The position numbers and the translations under genes are program-made. 64,000 nucleotides of DNA, from contig CP065161.1 of NCBI GenBank assembly GCA_015693905.1, forward strand, positions 2,463,001-2,527,000. The letters are read 5' to 3'. The notes beneath the pieces were generated by a model. That model made no database searches and was not told where the DNA came from. It worked only from the letters and a program-made list of their open reading frames with translations. Position 1 is the stretch's first letter, and each line of letters opens with the position of its first letter. Source of the stretch: Rhodobacterales bacterium HKCCA1288. GTDB taxonomy: Bacteria > Pseudomonadota > Alphaproteobacteria > Rhodobacterales > Rhodobacteraceae. Below are positions 50,356-60,070 of this stretch, in pieces.

Positions 50356-52923
50356 TTACTCCATCTTCAAGACGACATCCGTGCCATCATGCGAGACTGT
50401 GATTGACTGCATTGGCCGATCTTCAATCACGCGTGTGATGCATTCTTCGGCCAATCTAGGAAGGAATTTTTTGTTAATAATTGCCTCAAGTGCGCGCCCC
50501 CCAGACAAAGGGTCGGAATTACTGCGCACCACATAATCGACAAAACTTTTCTCCCAACCAAACGCTGCGCCATATTGCGCTGCAATTCGTTTTTTAATCC
50601 GATTGAGATGGATTTCGGTCAACTTGCTGCCAACCTCTGGGGTCAAAGGACGATAGGCAATCAATTCCGTTCGACCGATAAAGGCTGGGCTAAACCAATC
50701 CAGCAAAAGAGGCCGCAAATGATCGGCCAGTTCCTGTGAGGTTGGGGGGTGATCTGCACCATCAATATAGTCACGGATTTCCTCACCACCCGCATTTGAT
50801 GTCATAATGACAATCGTGTTCCGAAAATCGACATCATTGCCTTCGCTGTCTGAAATATGGCCCTTGTCGAAAATCTGAAAAAACACATCCTGAATTTCGC
50901 GATGCGCCTTTTCCATCTCATCAAGCAACAACACGGAATAGGGGCGGCGGCGCACAGCTTCGGTCAAAACACCACCTTTGCCATAGCCAACATACCCTGC
51001 GGCGGCACCTAACAACATTGAGACTTTATGGGCCTCTTTGAACTCCGTCATGTTGATCGTTGTGACGGCTTCCTCTCCACCAAAAAACTGATCCGCTATT
51101 GCAAGGGCCGTTTCAGTTTTTCCCACGCCAGACGGCCCACACATAAGAAACACACCAATCGGCTTACGCGTATCTGTGAGGCCTGCGCGTGCGATCTTCA
51201 ACGAGCGTGCAATAGCATCAATCGCATCATCTTGGCCGATGACACGTTTTTTGAGGCTTTCTTCCAGATGCAATAGGCGTTCAGCTTCGCTGGCGCTGAC
51301 ATTTGACATTGGCACGCCCGTCCAATCTGAAACAACCTCGGCGATGGTCGCGCGCGCCACCCATGGATGAACGAGAACAGTGCCATCTTCATCGTCTTGG
51401 CCCTGCGCACTCACCGCGCCACTGTCCTCAGCAGCGGCACGCGCCACGTTGAGCTTGGATTCAACCTTGGCCTTTTGATCCTGCCACATTGCGATACGCT
51501 CAGAGACAGTGGCTTGCAAATCTTCAATATTCGAATTGAGGTCGCTTGGATCAAAATCAGCATCACCAAACATCCGCGCATCGGCATCGAGTTTGTTCAA
51601 TTCCGCCTCAAGAAAGCGGAGCTCTTCTTCCAATGTCTCAATTTGGACAGGCCGTGCATGCTGCGACAAGGCCACGCGTGCGCAGGCTGTGTCCATCAGG
51701 CTAATCGCCTTATCAGGCAAACGGCGTGATGGCATGAACTGGATCGACAAATCCACTGCCGCTTTAATCGCGTCCTCGCGCACCATGACATCATGATGCT
51801 TGCTTAGCCCCTCCGCCACGGCACGCAAAATATTCACTGATGCATCACGAGATGGCTCTTCAATTGTAATCGGCTGGAACCGGCGAGAGAGGGCTGGGTC
51901 TTTTTCAAAATACTTTTTGTATTCTGCAAAAGTCGTGGCCGCGACTGTGCGGAATTCACCGCGCGCCAAAGCAGGTTTTAACAGGTTAGCCGCATCATTC
52001 TGGCCTTCTGTGCCCCCTGCGCCAATCATTGTATGCGCTTCATCGATGAAAACGATGATTGGAGTTTCAGAGGCTTGCACCTCTTTGATCACGTTTTTCA
52101 GGCGTTCTTCGAATTCACCTTTTACACTCGCACCAGCCTGCAAAAGCCCCATATCTAGCGCCACAAGGTCTGCACCTTGAAGTTGTTCTGGGACTTCCCC
52201 CGAAGCAATTTTTTGCGCGAGCCCCTCCACCACGGCCGTCTTCCCAACGCCTGGCGCTCCCAGAAGAATGGGGTTATTCTGGCGCTTGCGTAACAATACA
52301 TCAATCGCCTTGGACACTTCGGCCGTGCGACCCAGAACACGGTCAAGCTGCCCTGCACGAGCCTGCTCTGTCAAATTGACCGTGTATTTCTGAAGCGCCG
52401 TGCCTTGACCGCTGGACGCGGGCTGACCTGCACCACTGACGGATGTAGGGGCAAGGCCGGCTGCTGCTTTCGCTGATTTGGCCGCAAAATCAGATAAAGC
52501 ATCGGTCGACAAAGGACGCAAAGCCGTCAACGCAACGGGCTTAGCCCCAAGCGCATTCGGTAGCTGGCTGACAAGGAAAAACAACTCGGGTGTTATCTCC
52601 CCAAACCCAAGTTCAATCGACCCATGCAGCCATGCTTGCTCAATCAATTTACTCAGATTGCCCGATAAGGTTGGCTGCGATTGGGCTTCGCCTGTGCCAT
52701 AGGGCATCGCACGTTCAAGCTCAGACTGAAGATCCGACAGCGACACACCTTGGTCTTCTAAGAAACCCTGCAGAGCCGTGTTGTTTCCAAAAATCACATG
52801 GAACAACCAATGCGCAGGTTCGACTGTCGTCACCTTGCGTTTCATGGCTTCTCCCACCGCATTCTCCAAAGCGGCGCGGAGAGAGGGTGATAGTCGGGCA
52901 ACAAGTTTCGTGAGGCTCGCCAA
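50356..52923 (-). CDS. tssH: T6SS sheath-disassembly ATPase ClpV (TssH)
   Basis: An 855-residue AAA+ ClpV. The N-terminal Clp-N domain (about residues 1-160) binds the contracted sheath. The first AAA module has Walker A GAPGVGKT at 222-229 and the Walker B region IIVFIDEAHTMIGAGG; the second has GPSGVGKTETALAIA and VLLLDEMEKAH. A coiled middle domain (about 410-530) lies between. It recycles TssB/TssC sheaths with ATP. ClpV is told from ClpB by the shorter middle domain, AAGLAPT linker and operon context. It starts 11 nt after tssG. Confidence 0.96.
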   Translation of the reverse strand: MASLTKLVARLSPSLRAALENAVGEAMKRKVTTVEPAHWLFHVIFGNNTALQGFLEDQGVSLSDLQSELERAMPYGTGEAQSQPTLSGNLSKLIEQAWLHGSIELGFGEITPELFFLVSQLPNALGAKPVALTALRPLSTDALSDFAAKSAKAAAGLAPTSVSGAGQPASSGQGTALQKYTVNLTEQARAGQLDRVLGRTAEVSKAIDVLLRKRQNNPILLGAPGVGKTAVVEGLAQKIASGEVPEQLQGADLVALDMGLLQAGASVKGEFEERLKNVIKEVQASETPIIVFIDEAHTMIGAGGTEGQNDAANLLKPALARGEFRTVAATTFAEYKKYFEKDPALSRRFQPITIEEPSRDASVNILRAVAEGLSKHHDVMVREDAIKAAVDLSIQFMPSRRLPDKAISLMDTACARVALSQHARPVQIETLEEELRFLEAELNKLDADARMFGDADFDPSDLNSNIEDLQATVSERIAMWQDQKAKVESKLNVARAAAEDSGAVSAQGQDDEDGTVLVHPWVARATIAEVVSDWTGVPMSNVSASEAERLLHLEESLKKRVIGQDDAIDAIARSLKIARAGLTDTRKPIGVFLMCGPSGVGKTETALAIADQFFGGEEAVTTINMTEFKEAHKVSMLLGAAAGYVGYGKGGVLTEAVRRRPYSVLLLDEMEKAHREIQDVFFQIFDKGHISDSEGNDVDFRNTIVIMTSNAGGEEIRDYIDGADHPPTSQELADHLRPLLLDWFSPAFIGRTELIAYRPLTPEVGSKLTEIHLNRIKKRIAAQYGAAFGWEKSFVDYVVRSNSDPLSGGRALEAIINKKFLPRLAEECITRVIEDRPMQSITVSHDGTDVVLKME

Positions 52924-52934
52924 GAGAACTGATC

Positions 52935-53873
52935 CTATGCTGGTATTTGCGTAAGTTTTATCTGCGCCGCCGCATGGGGATGGCGAGCAGGATTAAGTAG
53001 GTTGTAAGCCCCCAAGCGATCCGCTTGAGCAGCTGTTGCTGAGAGCCGCGGCGCATTAAGGCAGGCGCGCGTGAGATTGGCAAAGAAGGTGACAGGTGCG
53101 CGATCACGCAAATATTGCGCCGCGATGCTCCGCATTTCAGCCAAGGCATCTGTATCGGCAATCATGCGGTTCAATTCAGCGCGGTTGGCGCAAGAGATAT
53201 GCACTGAGATATGCCCCATCGGCGTGCGCCCAAAACGCCCCAAAATGGCTCCTTGTCCAAGGGCCACCCCCGTTTCTGGGCAGCTGGTCAACCGCCCAAG
53301 GCTATCGCGATCAATGGGACGCATTGTCTTGAAATCAGCGCTAACCTCAACTGGCGACCCCGTCCACCACGCCAAAATATCCCGCAATCCTGCAAGGCTA
53401 CGCGTGCGCGACAAAAGTGGCATCAACAGTTTCAAGAGCCGCGGATCATCCTCCCCGCGCGCCAACATTTGCAAAAGTCGCGACAGGATAGAAGCTGCCC
53501 TTTGGCCTTTCTGATCCTGTGTCGACACAAGAACAGACGCTCGCTCGACCCGCAGTTGCAGTTGCAAAAGACGGCGGTCAAAAATAGCCAGGAAATCACG
53601 CAAGCCCGCATCGTCAGCGTGTAAACCCGCAAGCATTGCAAATTGAATATGATCAGGCAAAGCACCATCAAACTTGGTCAATGGGCCATGCGCCAAACGC
53701 GCATCAAAGCTTCCGCTATTTTTCGCTACAGCACCATCCGTCACACTTCCATCTGGGAAAGGGTCAAATGCGCCTTGATCTAATGCGCGTTGAAAATATG
53801 GATTATTCAGGCGATCCGCCTGCACCAATGGCAGATCAATCAAAACAGAAGGGGTATCATCCTTTATCCGCAT
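52935..53873 (-). CDS. tssG: T6SS baseplate subunit TssG
   Basis: A 312-residue TssG (ImpH/VasB family). The family opening NPYFQRALDQGAFDPFPDG and features such as PLLSRTRSLAGLRDILAWW, GQGAILGRFGRTPMGHISVHI and the C-terminal LGAYNLLN are present. TssG joins TssF, TssE and TssK to form the baseplate wedge. It overlaps tssF by 10 nt. Confidence 0.9.
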   Translation of the reverse strand: MRIKDDTPSVLIDLPLVQADRLNNPYFQRALDQGAFDPFPDGSVTDGAVAKNSGSFDARLAHGPLTKFDGALPDHIQFAMLAGLHADDAGLRDFLAIFDRRLLQLQLRVERASVLVSTQDQKGQRAASILSRLLQMLARGEDDPRLLKLLMPLLSRTRSLAGLRDILAWWTGSPVEVSADFKTMRPIDRDSLGRLTSCPETGVALGQGAILGRFGRTPMGHISVHISCANRAELNRMIADTDALAEMRSIAAQYLRDRAPVTFFANLTRACLNAPRLSATAAQADRLGAYNLLNPARHPHAAAQIKLTQIPA

Positions 53874-55663
53874 ATCTGCCCCCCATGCTGACGCTTGAAG
53901 GTTTTGAAAGGGACAGTTCTGCCACGCTCCCGCAGAGTAAGTTTAAAGAAGCGATCGTAGCTGATAAGTGACGTGAAATAGAGGTGCAGTGCCGAAGCAA
54001 ACACATGTTTGGAGAGAGGCAGCGCCTCAACATCCAACACCACTTCAATATGGCTACCCGCAGAAAGCAACACCTTGCGCCCGATTTGGACAGGCGCGAT
54101 GGATTGGCTAACATTCACATCCCAAATCGCATTTGCGGCATCGCAATACCCATCAGGCGCCGCAAGATGCAGGGACTCTTTGAGCACCTCGACAGGGTTA
54201 TCAGCATCGAACACTGTCGCAAAATTACCGTTTATTAATGCAAGTATGTCCCACAAGCGTTCTGCGCTTACATCTGGCATAACGGCCACGCTGGGTTCAC
54301 CCAGCAAACGAAACGGCGTCTCAGCCACGCGATCGTCACGGAAAAATACCGTTGTATCGGGTCGCAGATGGAAGGCGGATTTCCCATTAGAGCAATAAAG
54401 ATCTGCCACAATGTCCAAAGATGGCGCATCGTCTTCAAGTTGGGCAGGGATTGAAAAGCTCACTTCACGGCGCGCTTGATCGAATTCACCCACCAAAAAG
54501 CGTTCTTGCCATATGGGCTGGTTTTTATCCTCGCGCCTGCTTAGCGAGGTGATATTCGGAAGAGCCACTTCGCCGTCAGGGGTCAATTCGTAAATATTAC
54601 AAATTTGCAAACACGCGACATGCATGTCGGTCGCTGTGTCAGGTTTGATCGGCACTTGCATACGCGCATAATCATAGCGTACGGGCGCAGAACGGTCGCG
54701 ATATAGATTGATCACCGGAACAACATTGATCGATATATCGCCCATCTCTAGCGCTGAGAGCTTTTGCGCCCCCTGACTGGAAAGGAAAAAGCGCAACTCA
54801 ACTGGGCCGGTTTGAACTTTTGAAAATCCACCATCCGTATCCGAGAGCGTGAAATACGATGCTTTGTCAGGATAGGCTAAAAAATCGCGCAAACGGGATA
54901 ATGCGGCAGGTTCAGCGGCGTGCAGCGGCATGAAACTTGACCGCGCTTGCACCATCGACAAATCAAAACTGTGTTTCGGCAGCATATAAGTCGCTTGGGC
55001 AGGGGCCGCCCCGTCACGACTTGGGGCGTAACCTACCGCAATCACATCCCCTGCCAAAACATCAATCAAGCGATGCTTGCGTCCCCCGACAGCCGACACA
55101 TAGATTTCAAAGCTTGAACATCCAAAGTCAGACAAGCCTTGGCCAGCGTCAAATGGGCTGATTGTTAAACATATCGCCGCCTCGCAACCTTGCACCATGT
55201 TAGGCAAATCAAATCGCAAGGGCGCACGCTCTAGTGAGGCATTTGTAAGGGCGCATGGGTTTAACTGGGTGTCGCGGGCGACTGTGAATAGACAATCGGG
55301 GGCATCACCGCTCATCATCACAGGCATAACCGTATCTTTTTTCAAAAAGACGGGATCACCTAAGGTTTCCGCATCTGCATCCAACCGCACCGCGGCATAA
55401 CTTGGCGCGCCCAACAGGAAACTTGGGGCGACCATATTAATCAAATCCAAAGCGGTTTCTGGCAAAGTGTCATCTAACCGTTTCGACAAGCGCGCAGCGT
55501 GCAATGCGACTGAATCAGCCAATCTCTGCACATCGGCGTCTGTAGATTTTCCTGCACTGATCCCAAGAGCTTTTGCTTTTTGCGGATGATGCTTTTCAAA
55601 TTCCGCAAAAGCGCGGCGCATGTAATCAAGCTCGGTCTCATAATATTGGAGGATTTGTTCCAT
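53864..55663 (-). CDS. tssF: T6SS baseplate subunit TssF
   Basis: A 599-residue TssF (ImpG/VasA). The N-terminus YYETELDYMRRAFAEFEKHHPQKAKALG is the clear family opening (spread over residues 7-34), with DADVQRLADSVALHAARL following. The C-terminal third has DNPVEVLKESLHL and ALPLSKHVFASALHLYFTSLISYDRFFKLTLRERG (in parts), also typical. It is the main baseplate wedge protein. It starts 3 nt after tssE. Confidence 0.94.
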   Translation of the reverse strand: MEQILQYYETELDYMRRAFAEFEKHHPQKAKALGISAGKSTDADVQRLADSVALHAARLSKRLDDTLPETALDLINMVAPSFLLGAPSYAAVRLDADAETLGDPVFLKKDTVMPVMMSGDAPDCLFTVARDTQLNPCALTNASLERAPLRFDLPNMVQGCEAAICLTISPFDAGQGLSDFGCSSFEIYVSAVGGRKHRLIDVLAGDVIAVGYAPSRDGAAPAQATYMLPKHSFDLSMVQARSSFMPLHAAEPAALSRLRDFLAYPDKASYFTLSDTDGGFSKVQTGPVELRFFLSSQGAQKLSALEMGDISINVVPVINLYRDRSAPVRYDYARMQVPIKPDTATDMHVACLQICNIYELTPDGEVALPNITSLSRREDKNQPIWQERFLVGEFDQARREVSFSIPAQLEDDAPSLDIVADLYCSNGKSAFHLRPDTTVFFRDDRVAETPFRLLGEPSVAVMPDVSAERLWDILALINGNFATVFDADNPVEVLKESLHLAAPDGYCDAANAIWDVNVSQSIAPVQIGRKVLLSAGSHIEVVLDVEALPLSKHVFASALHLYFTSLISYDRFFKLTLRERGRTVPFKTFKRQHGGQICG

Positions 55664-55666
55664 CGC

Positions 55667-56071
55667 TTAGACGGCCTCCTCTTTATATTGATCCATGCGC
55701 GACAGGGTCTTGGTGATCTCAACCTGATCCATACCCGCCTGACTGCGCACAGCGCCCGCTATGAAAAAAGTGACTGCGTTTTCTTCAGCCTTATCTTGAA
55801 GTGATATTTCAGACATCAGGGCCAAGCGTGGCTCAAACTTTTCCAGACGATCCCGCAACATACTGCGGACTTGCGTATTGCGCTGCCCTTCGCCCAACGC
55901 CCAATCCATGGGAACGCCGAAGCACAAGTTGGACAGTTGCACATTGGGAAATTCAGGCCCAACCACGTATTCAGGGGCGATTGAATGCAGTAAAGTTTCA
56001 ACCTGCAGACCGATTTGGTCTTCAATACTCTGCCCTGCGGACTGGTTTAGAAAGGCGGATGCAAAGCTCAT
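55667..56071 (-). CDS. tssE: T6SS baseplate subunit TssE (gp25-like)
   Basis: A 134-residue gp25-like protein. LCFGVPMDWALGEGQRNTQVRSMLRDRLEKFEPRL (residues about 50-84) carries the EPRL motif of the gp25/TssE family. It is a baseplate part that starts sheath polymerisation. Its start directly abuts the stop of the second TssC-like gene. Confidence 0.9.
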   Translation of the reverse strand: MSFASAFLNQSAGQSIEDQIGLQVETLLHSIAPEYVVGPEFPNVQLSNLCFGVPMDWALGEGQRNTQVRSMLRDRLEKFEPRLALMSEISLQDKAEENAVTFFIAGAVRSQAGMDQVEITKTLSRMDQYKEEAV

Positions 56072-57478
56072 TTACGCGGCCTTTCCTGCTAAGCCCGCCC
56101 CAAAATCGGTGCGCAGCGTGATGTCGCCCAAAACGTTGTCAATTTGGAACTGTGGTCGAACAACAACCTCACAATGAAAACGTGCGGCATCCGTGGTCGA
56201 TTCAGATATACGCACGCGCGCGCCCTGAAGCGGAAAGCGGGCTTGCAATTCGTTCGAACTGCTTGACCCTGACACATAAGGATCGAACCAATCGTTTAAA
56301 ATCTGCTCACATTCGGCGGATGTTTTCACCTGCCCGATCAATGCGCGAATTTGCACTTTGAGGTAATGAACAATGCGGCAGGCAATCATGACGGACTGAA
56401 GTTGCGTCACAATTTCAGAGGCCGCATTTCCACCCGTGTTGGTGACAGAACGGTTCCCCACAAAATAAAGCAGATTGTTTTTTGGACTTTCGGCCAAGGG
56501 AATGAAGCCCTGTTCTGCATAGATATGCGCAAGGTTTCGGGTCATACGAATATGAGCCCGCACGCCACGATTGCAGCCTTCGGGGATGGGATGCTCCGTG
56601 GGGGCAAGCACCGCCCCCTCGCCAGCATACGACCCAACAAGCTTAAGAAATCCAAACCAAGCATACCGCAAAAATTCAGAAATCACCGTGCGCAAAAAGT
56701 CATAGGCAGCACTGGCCCACAAACCATCACTCTGAGACGGCCATTGGTGAAACCGAAACCCGATATCTCGGTCTTGATAGCGACTGCGCAGTTGCGTTTT
56801 GAGCATAACCAAGGACAAAAACCGCGCATTCGGACGATTGCGCAACGCCTGCCAACTGCGATATTCATCACTGTGCAGAACGTTGGACACGCGCCGCGCA
56901 TCACTGAGCCAAGCTGCGTCTTTTTCTCCCAAGAAATCATCTGCAAGACCCATGATGATCGGGCACATCACCGCTTCCCCTAACTCACAGACCAGCTGTG
57001 CGGTATAGAGGTCGTCAAATTCTGTCTCAAGGCTCATGGATAGCGGGTGATCTAGCATTGCGATGCCAAAGGGCTCTCCGCCCATCGTATCCAATTCGCG
57101 CTGCCCCATGAGTTTATAAAGGATCGATTGACGCAGCTCGCTTGTGTAGTGCAAATCGCGTGACAGCTCGTTCCAGCTTAAATCTAAAAGCTTGATCTTA
57201 ACCGAAGGCGCGCCGCGTTTTGCCCAAACAACGGATGCAAGACCTGTCCATCTTGCCTCCATTTCTTGAAACTCTGGATGTTCGATGATTGCGCTCATCT
57301 GATCGGATAGGGCATCTTCGATATCCAAGATCGTGCGGCGCAAAAATGACGTTAGCGCGGGAACATCACCAAACCGCGTCTTAAGCCGCTCCAACATGTC
57401 ATGCGAAACGGCAATCATCCCCGCCGCCCCATCGGGCAGCGGAGATGAAGAAGTTATATGATCTGACACAAAGGTCAC
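56072..57478 (-). CDS. Second TssC-like sheath protein (TssC40/ImpD type)
   Basis: A 468-residue paralogue of TssC. The N-terminal DIEDALSDQMSAIIEHPEFQEMEARWTGL matches TssC (in parts), as do LDTMGGEPFGIAMLDHP, and the C-terminal FPLQGARVRISESTTDAARFHCEVVVRPQFQID. It is clearly diverged: many TssC core residues differ, for example HSDEYRSWQALRNRPNARF replacing the SPTYAAWNGFRDSDESRY stretch. Tandem tssC genes are known from Agrobacterium and Rhizobium (tssC41 and tssC40, or impC and impD). A cap, baseplate-proximal or specialised sheath role is possible. It is between tssC (10 nt gap) and tssE. Confidence 0.85.
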   Translation of the reverse strand: MTFVSDHITSSSPLPDGAAGMIAVSHDMLERLKTRFGDVPALTSFLRRTILDIEDALSDQMSAIIEHPEFQEMEARWTGLASVVWAKRGAPSVKIKLLDLSWNELSRDLHYTSELRQSILYKLMGQRELDTMGGEPFGIAMLDHPLSMSLETEFDDLYTAQLVCELGEAVMCPIIMGLADDFLGEKDAAWLSDARRVSNVLHSDEYRSWQALRNRPNARFLSLVMLKTQLRSRYQDRDIGFRFHQWPSQSDGLWASAAYDFLRTVISEFLRYAWFGFLKLVGSYAGEGAVLAPTEHPIPEGCNRGVRAHIRMTRNLAHIYAEQGFIPLAESPKNNLLYFVGNRSVTNTGGNAASEIVTQLQSVMIACRIVHYLKVQIRALIGQVKTSAECEQILNDWFDPYVSGSSSSNELQARFPLQGARVRISESTTDAARFHCEVVVRPQFQIDNVLGDITLRTDFGAGLAGKAA

Positions 57479-57488
57479 GATGCCCCTA

Positions 57489-58970
57489 TCAACCGCCAGG
57501 GATCTTTGTGACCATACGAACCGAAGTTGTAAGCTCTTCGAGCTGCAACCAAGGGCGCAAGTAGGCCACCGCAGAATAGGCGCCTGGTTTGCCAGGCTGC
57601 TCGATCACCTCAATGGTGCTCTCAGCCAATGGCGTTTTAGAACGCTCGGCGTTCCCCATAGCACCAGCGTTGGTGTACTGATCAATCCATGATTGAAGCT
57701 GCGCCTTGATATCATTCGCCTCAAGGTTAGACCCAAGCATATCGCGCCCCATAACCTTGAGGTAATGCGCAATACGGCTGGACGCCATGATGTAAGGCAA
57801 ACGCGCGGAAATAGCCGCGTTCGAGGTCGCATCAGGATCAACATATTCCTTCGGGCGCTGCGTTGTTTGGCTGCCGATAAAGACTGCGTGGCTTGTGTTT
57901 TTGTAATGCACAAGCGGCAGGAAGCCGAGATCAGACAGTTCCTTTTCACGTTCATCCGTCAGGCTTACCTCAGTCGGGCAGGCTTGCTGAACATCGCCCG
58001 CGTCAGACTTGAAGGTCAGGTTGGGCAATTGATCCACCTTACCACCATTGTCCAGACCACGGATCGCCGTGCACCACCCAAAGGCAGTAAAGGCTTCGTT
58101 CATCTTCAACGCCATGTCATAGGCCGCATTCGACCAAACAAGCTCGCTGTTGTTTTTTGGACGCTGGTTGCCTTCCTTGTCGACATCCAATTCGTGGAAA
58201 TCGAAAGTTTTAGCCTTACCACCATTTGCACCATAGGGCAGACGCGCCAGCGTTGCAGGCAAGGTCAGCGTGACATAGCGAGATTCATCGCTGTCCCGGA
58301 ACCCGTTCCACGCGGCATATGTTGGTGAGGAAAAGCCCGCCGCGACAGGGCGACCTTCGGCGAAGCTTTCATAGCTCTTATACTCGAACATCTCAGCGCC
58401 AGCGGCTGCGATGAACGGTGCGTGACAGGCGGCAGCCGTTTCCGCCATATAGGTCAGAAGGGCGACATCCTCATCACCATAGCCAAAGAAGTAATCGCCT
58501 ATCAGCAGGCCATAAGGTTCGCCGCCCGCAGTGCCGAACTCATCTTGGTAAAGAGATTCAAACAATGGGCTACGATCAACCGCGGGTGCATCTTCAAATT
58601 GCTCCAGCAGTTCTTCTTTGTTGTAGTCAACAAGCTTGATCTTCTGCTGCGGCCCAAGCTCAGACTCGCGCACAACTTTTTGCACGCCGCGCCAAGAACC
58701 TTCGAGTGCCTTGAACTTTTCGTTTTGCAAGATTGCAGACATCTGCTTGGACATCAGCTTATCGATCTCGGCCACCGCCTTGCGGATGGTCACGCCAACG
58801 TTTTGATCCCAAACAATTGAACCTTCCATGGCCTGTGCAGTCAGAACCGAAAGCAATTCTTTGGTCTGGTCAGCTGGGGTTTGAGAGGTTGCTTCAAGCG
58901 CCCGATCCAAGAGGCTAACATTCGTCTCCGTGGCTGGCGCTGCGCCGCCACCTGCTTCTGTCTCTGCCAT
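57489..58970 (-). CDS. tssC: T6SS contractile sheath large subunit TssC
   Basis: A 493-residue TssC, which with TssB forms the contractile sheath. Features: AVAEIDKLMSKQMSAILQNEKFKALEGSWRGV in the N-terminal third (in parts), GGEPYGLLIGDYFFG, AAAGAEMFEYKSYESF, SRYVTLTLPATLARLPYG, and FLPLVHYKNTSHAVFIGSQTTQRPK. The C-terminal PGAYSAVAYLRPWLQLEELTTSVRMV is the TssC/VipB end. Length is standard. tssB lies 2 nt upstream. Confidence 0.96.
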   Translation of the reverse strand: MAETEAGGGAAPATETNVSLLDRALEATSQTPADQTKELLSVLTAQAMEGSIVWDQNVGVTIRKAVAEIDKLMSKQMSAILQNEKFKALEGSWRGVQKVVRESELGPQQKIKLVDYNKEELLEQFEDAPAVDRSPLFESLYQDEFGTAGGEPYGLLIGDYFFGYGDEDVALLTYMAETAAACHAPFIAAAGAEMFEYKSYESFAEGRPVAAGFSSPTYAAWNGFRDSDESRYVTLTLPATLARLPYGANGGKAKTFDFHELDVDKEGNQRPKNNSELVWSNAAYDMALKMNEAFTAFGWCTAIRGLDNGGKVDQLPNLTFKSDAGDVQQACPTEVSLTDEREKELSDLGFLPLVHYKNTSHAVFIGSQTTQRPKEYVDPDATSNAAISARLPYIMASSRIAHYLKVMGRDMLGSNLEANDIKAQLQSWIDQYTNAGAMGNAERSKTPLAESTIEVIEQPGKPGAYSAVAYLRPWLQLEELTTSVRMVTKIPGG

Positions 58971-58972
58971 CG

Positions 58973-59479
58973 TTACTCTCCCTTATTCTCAGCGCTCACG
59001 CCCAGCTCTTCGCCTAGCGCTTTAACCATGTCGGCATCTTGCAGGATTTCCTTCAGAACCTTCTCCAGATCGCGTGAACGATCCGCTTTAGCGACAAGGG
59101 TCATCAGTTTCTCACGGGTCGCAGCAAGGTTGCGCAAAGGCTCCACCTTGTCGACAATCGCATCAGGCTCGAAATCCTTCATGGATTTGAAATCAAGCTC
59201 GACTTGGAACTCAGACCCGTCGTTCTGGATTTTATTTTCAACCGTGAAGCTCAACTTCGGGCCAACACGGGTCATCACATCGTTAAAGTTGTCTTTGTCG
59301 ACTGTGTAGAATGTGCGATCTTCGAGGTCTTCTTTATCCTCACGATCGCCAGAATAGCCACCAATCATACCGATAATGAAAGGCAGTTCTTTCTTCTGCA
59401 TCGAACCGCCGTCTTCGACATCATACGTGATGCTTACACGGTTCTTACTTACACGCTTCTGTTGGGCGTTAAGTGCCAT
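58973..59479 (-). CDS. tssB: T6SS contractile sheath small subunit TssB
   Basis: A 168-residue TssB (VipA) with QKRVSKNRVSITYDVEDGG at the start, KELPFIIGMIGGYSG, EDLEDRTFYTVDKDNFNDVM, and NLAATREKLMTLVAKADRSRDLEKVLKEIL at the C-terminal half, in parts. It dimerises with TssC to make the sheath. It is preceded by hcp, 19 nt away, and followed by tssC at 2 nt. Confidence 0.96.
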   Translation of the reverse strand: MALNAQQKRVSKNRVSITYDVEDGGSMQKKELPFIIGMIGGYSGDREDKEDLEDRTFYTVDKDNFNDVMTRVGPKLSFTVENKIQNDGSEFQVELDFKSMKDFEPDAIVDKVEPLRNLAATREKLMTLVAKADRSRDLEKVLKEILQDADMVKALGEELGVSAENKGE

Positions 59480-59498
59480 ACCATTTACTCCTTAAGGA

Positions 59499-60020
59499 TT
59501 ACTTCTTCGCTTCAGCGTTGCCTGACACAAGCTCACCGGTCTTGAGATCAAACTTGACGGTATCGCCTTTGGTGACCGCCCCTGCTTCGTCCTCGATGTA
59601 ATAGGTGATCGAAACAGTGGTGAACGAAATGCTCATACTGTTTTGACCAGGGGTTACATCATAGCTCGACAGACGGCCCTGCTCGACCGTGACGATCTTG
59701 ACAGGGATCAAGCCCTTACCATCGTTCTTTTGTTTGGTTTCTAAAATTTCAAATGTTTTGCCTTTGTCACCTGGGGCAAAAAATAGGGTCGACAAAACCG
59801 CAGAAGCATTATCTGCGCCGCGCGTGACTACGAGGTCGGAAATTCCGGGAACACCCACTTCGGCATCCCCCGCCGAGCCAACCGCTACATGCACTGCGCG
59901 GGAGAACCCCAACGAGTAATTATTCACAGGAAAGAAGCCTTTCTTTCCCGCAATCTCTTTGACAGTGGCCATTCCAGGGAATTTGTCGATCCCATCGATC
60001 CGCATAAACAGTCCGGACAT
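59499..60020 (-). CDS. hcp: T6SS inner-tube protein Hcp (TssD)
   Basis: A 173-residue Hcp family protein forming the hexameric tube. Segments FMRIDGIDKFPG at the start, SLGFSRAVHVAVG, SDLVVTRGADNASAVLSTLFFAPG, and ISFTTVSITYYIEDEAG fit the Hcp beta barrel. Length is normal (about 165-175). AGAAGG lies upstream of the start. No C-terminal effector extension is present. Confidence 0.94.
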   Translation of the reverse strand: MSGLFMRIDGIDKFPGMATVKEIAGKKGFFPVNNYSLGFSRAVHVAVGSAGDAEVGVPGISDLVVTRGADNASAVLSTLFFAPGDKGKTFEILETKQKNDGKGLIPVKIVTVEQGRLSSYDVTPGQNSMSISFTTVSITYYIEDEAGAVTKGDTVKFDLKTGELVSGNAEAKK

Positions 60021-60070
60021 ATTATGTACCTTCTTTCTCTGTTGGATTCATTCTTCGACTACGATTTCAT

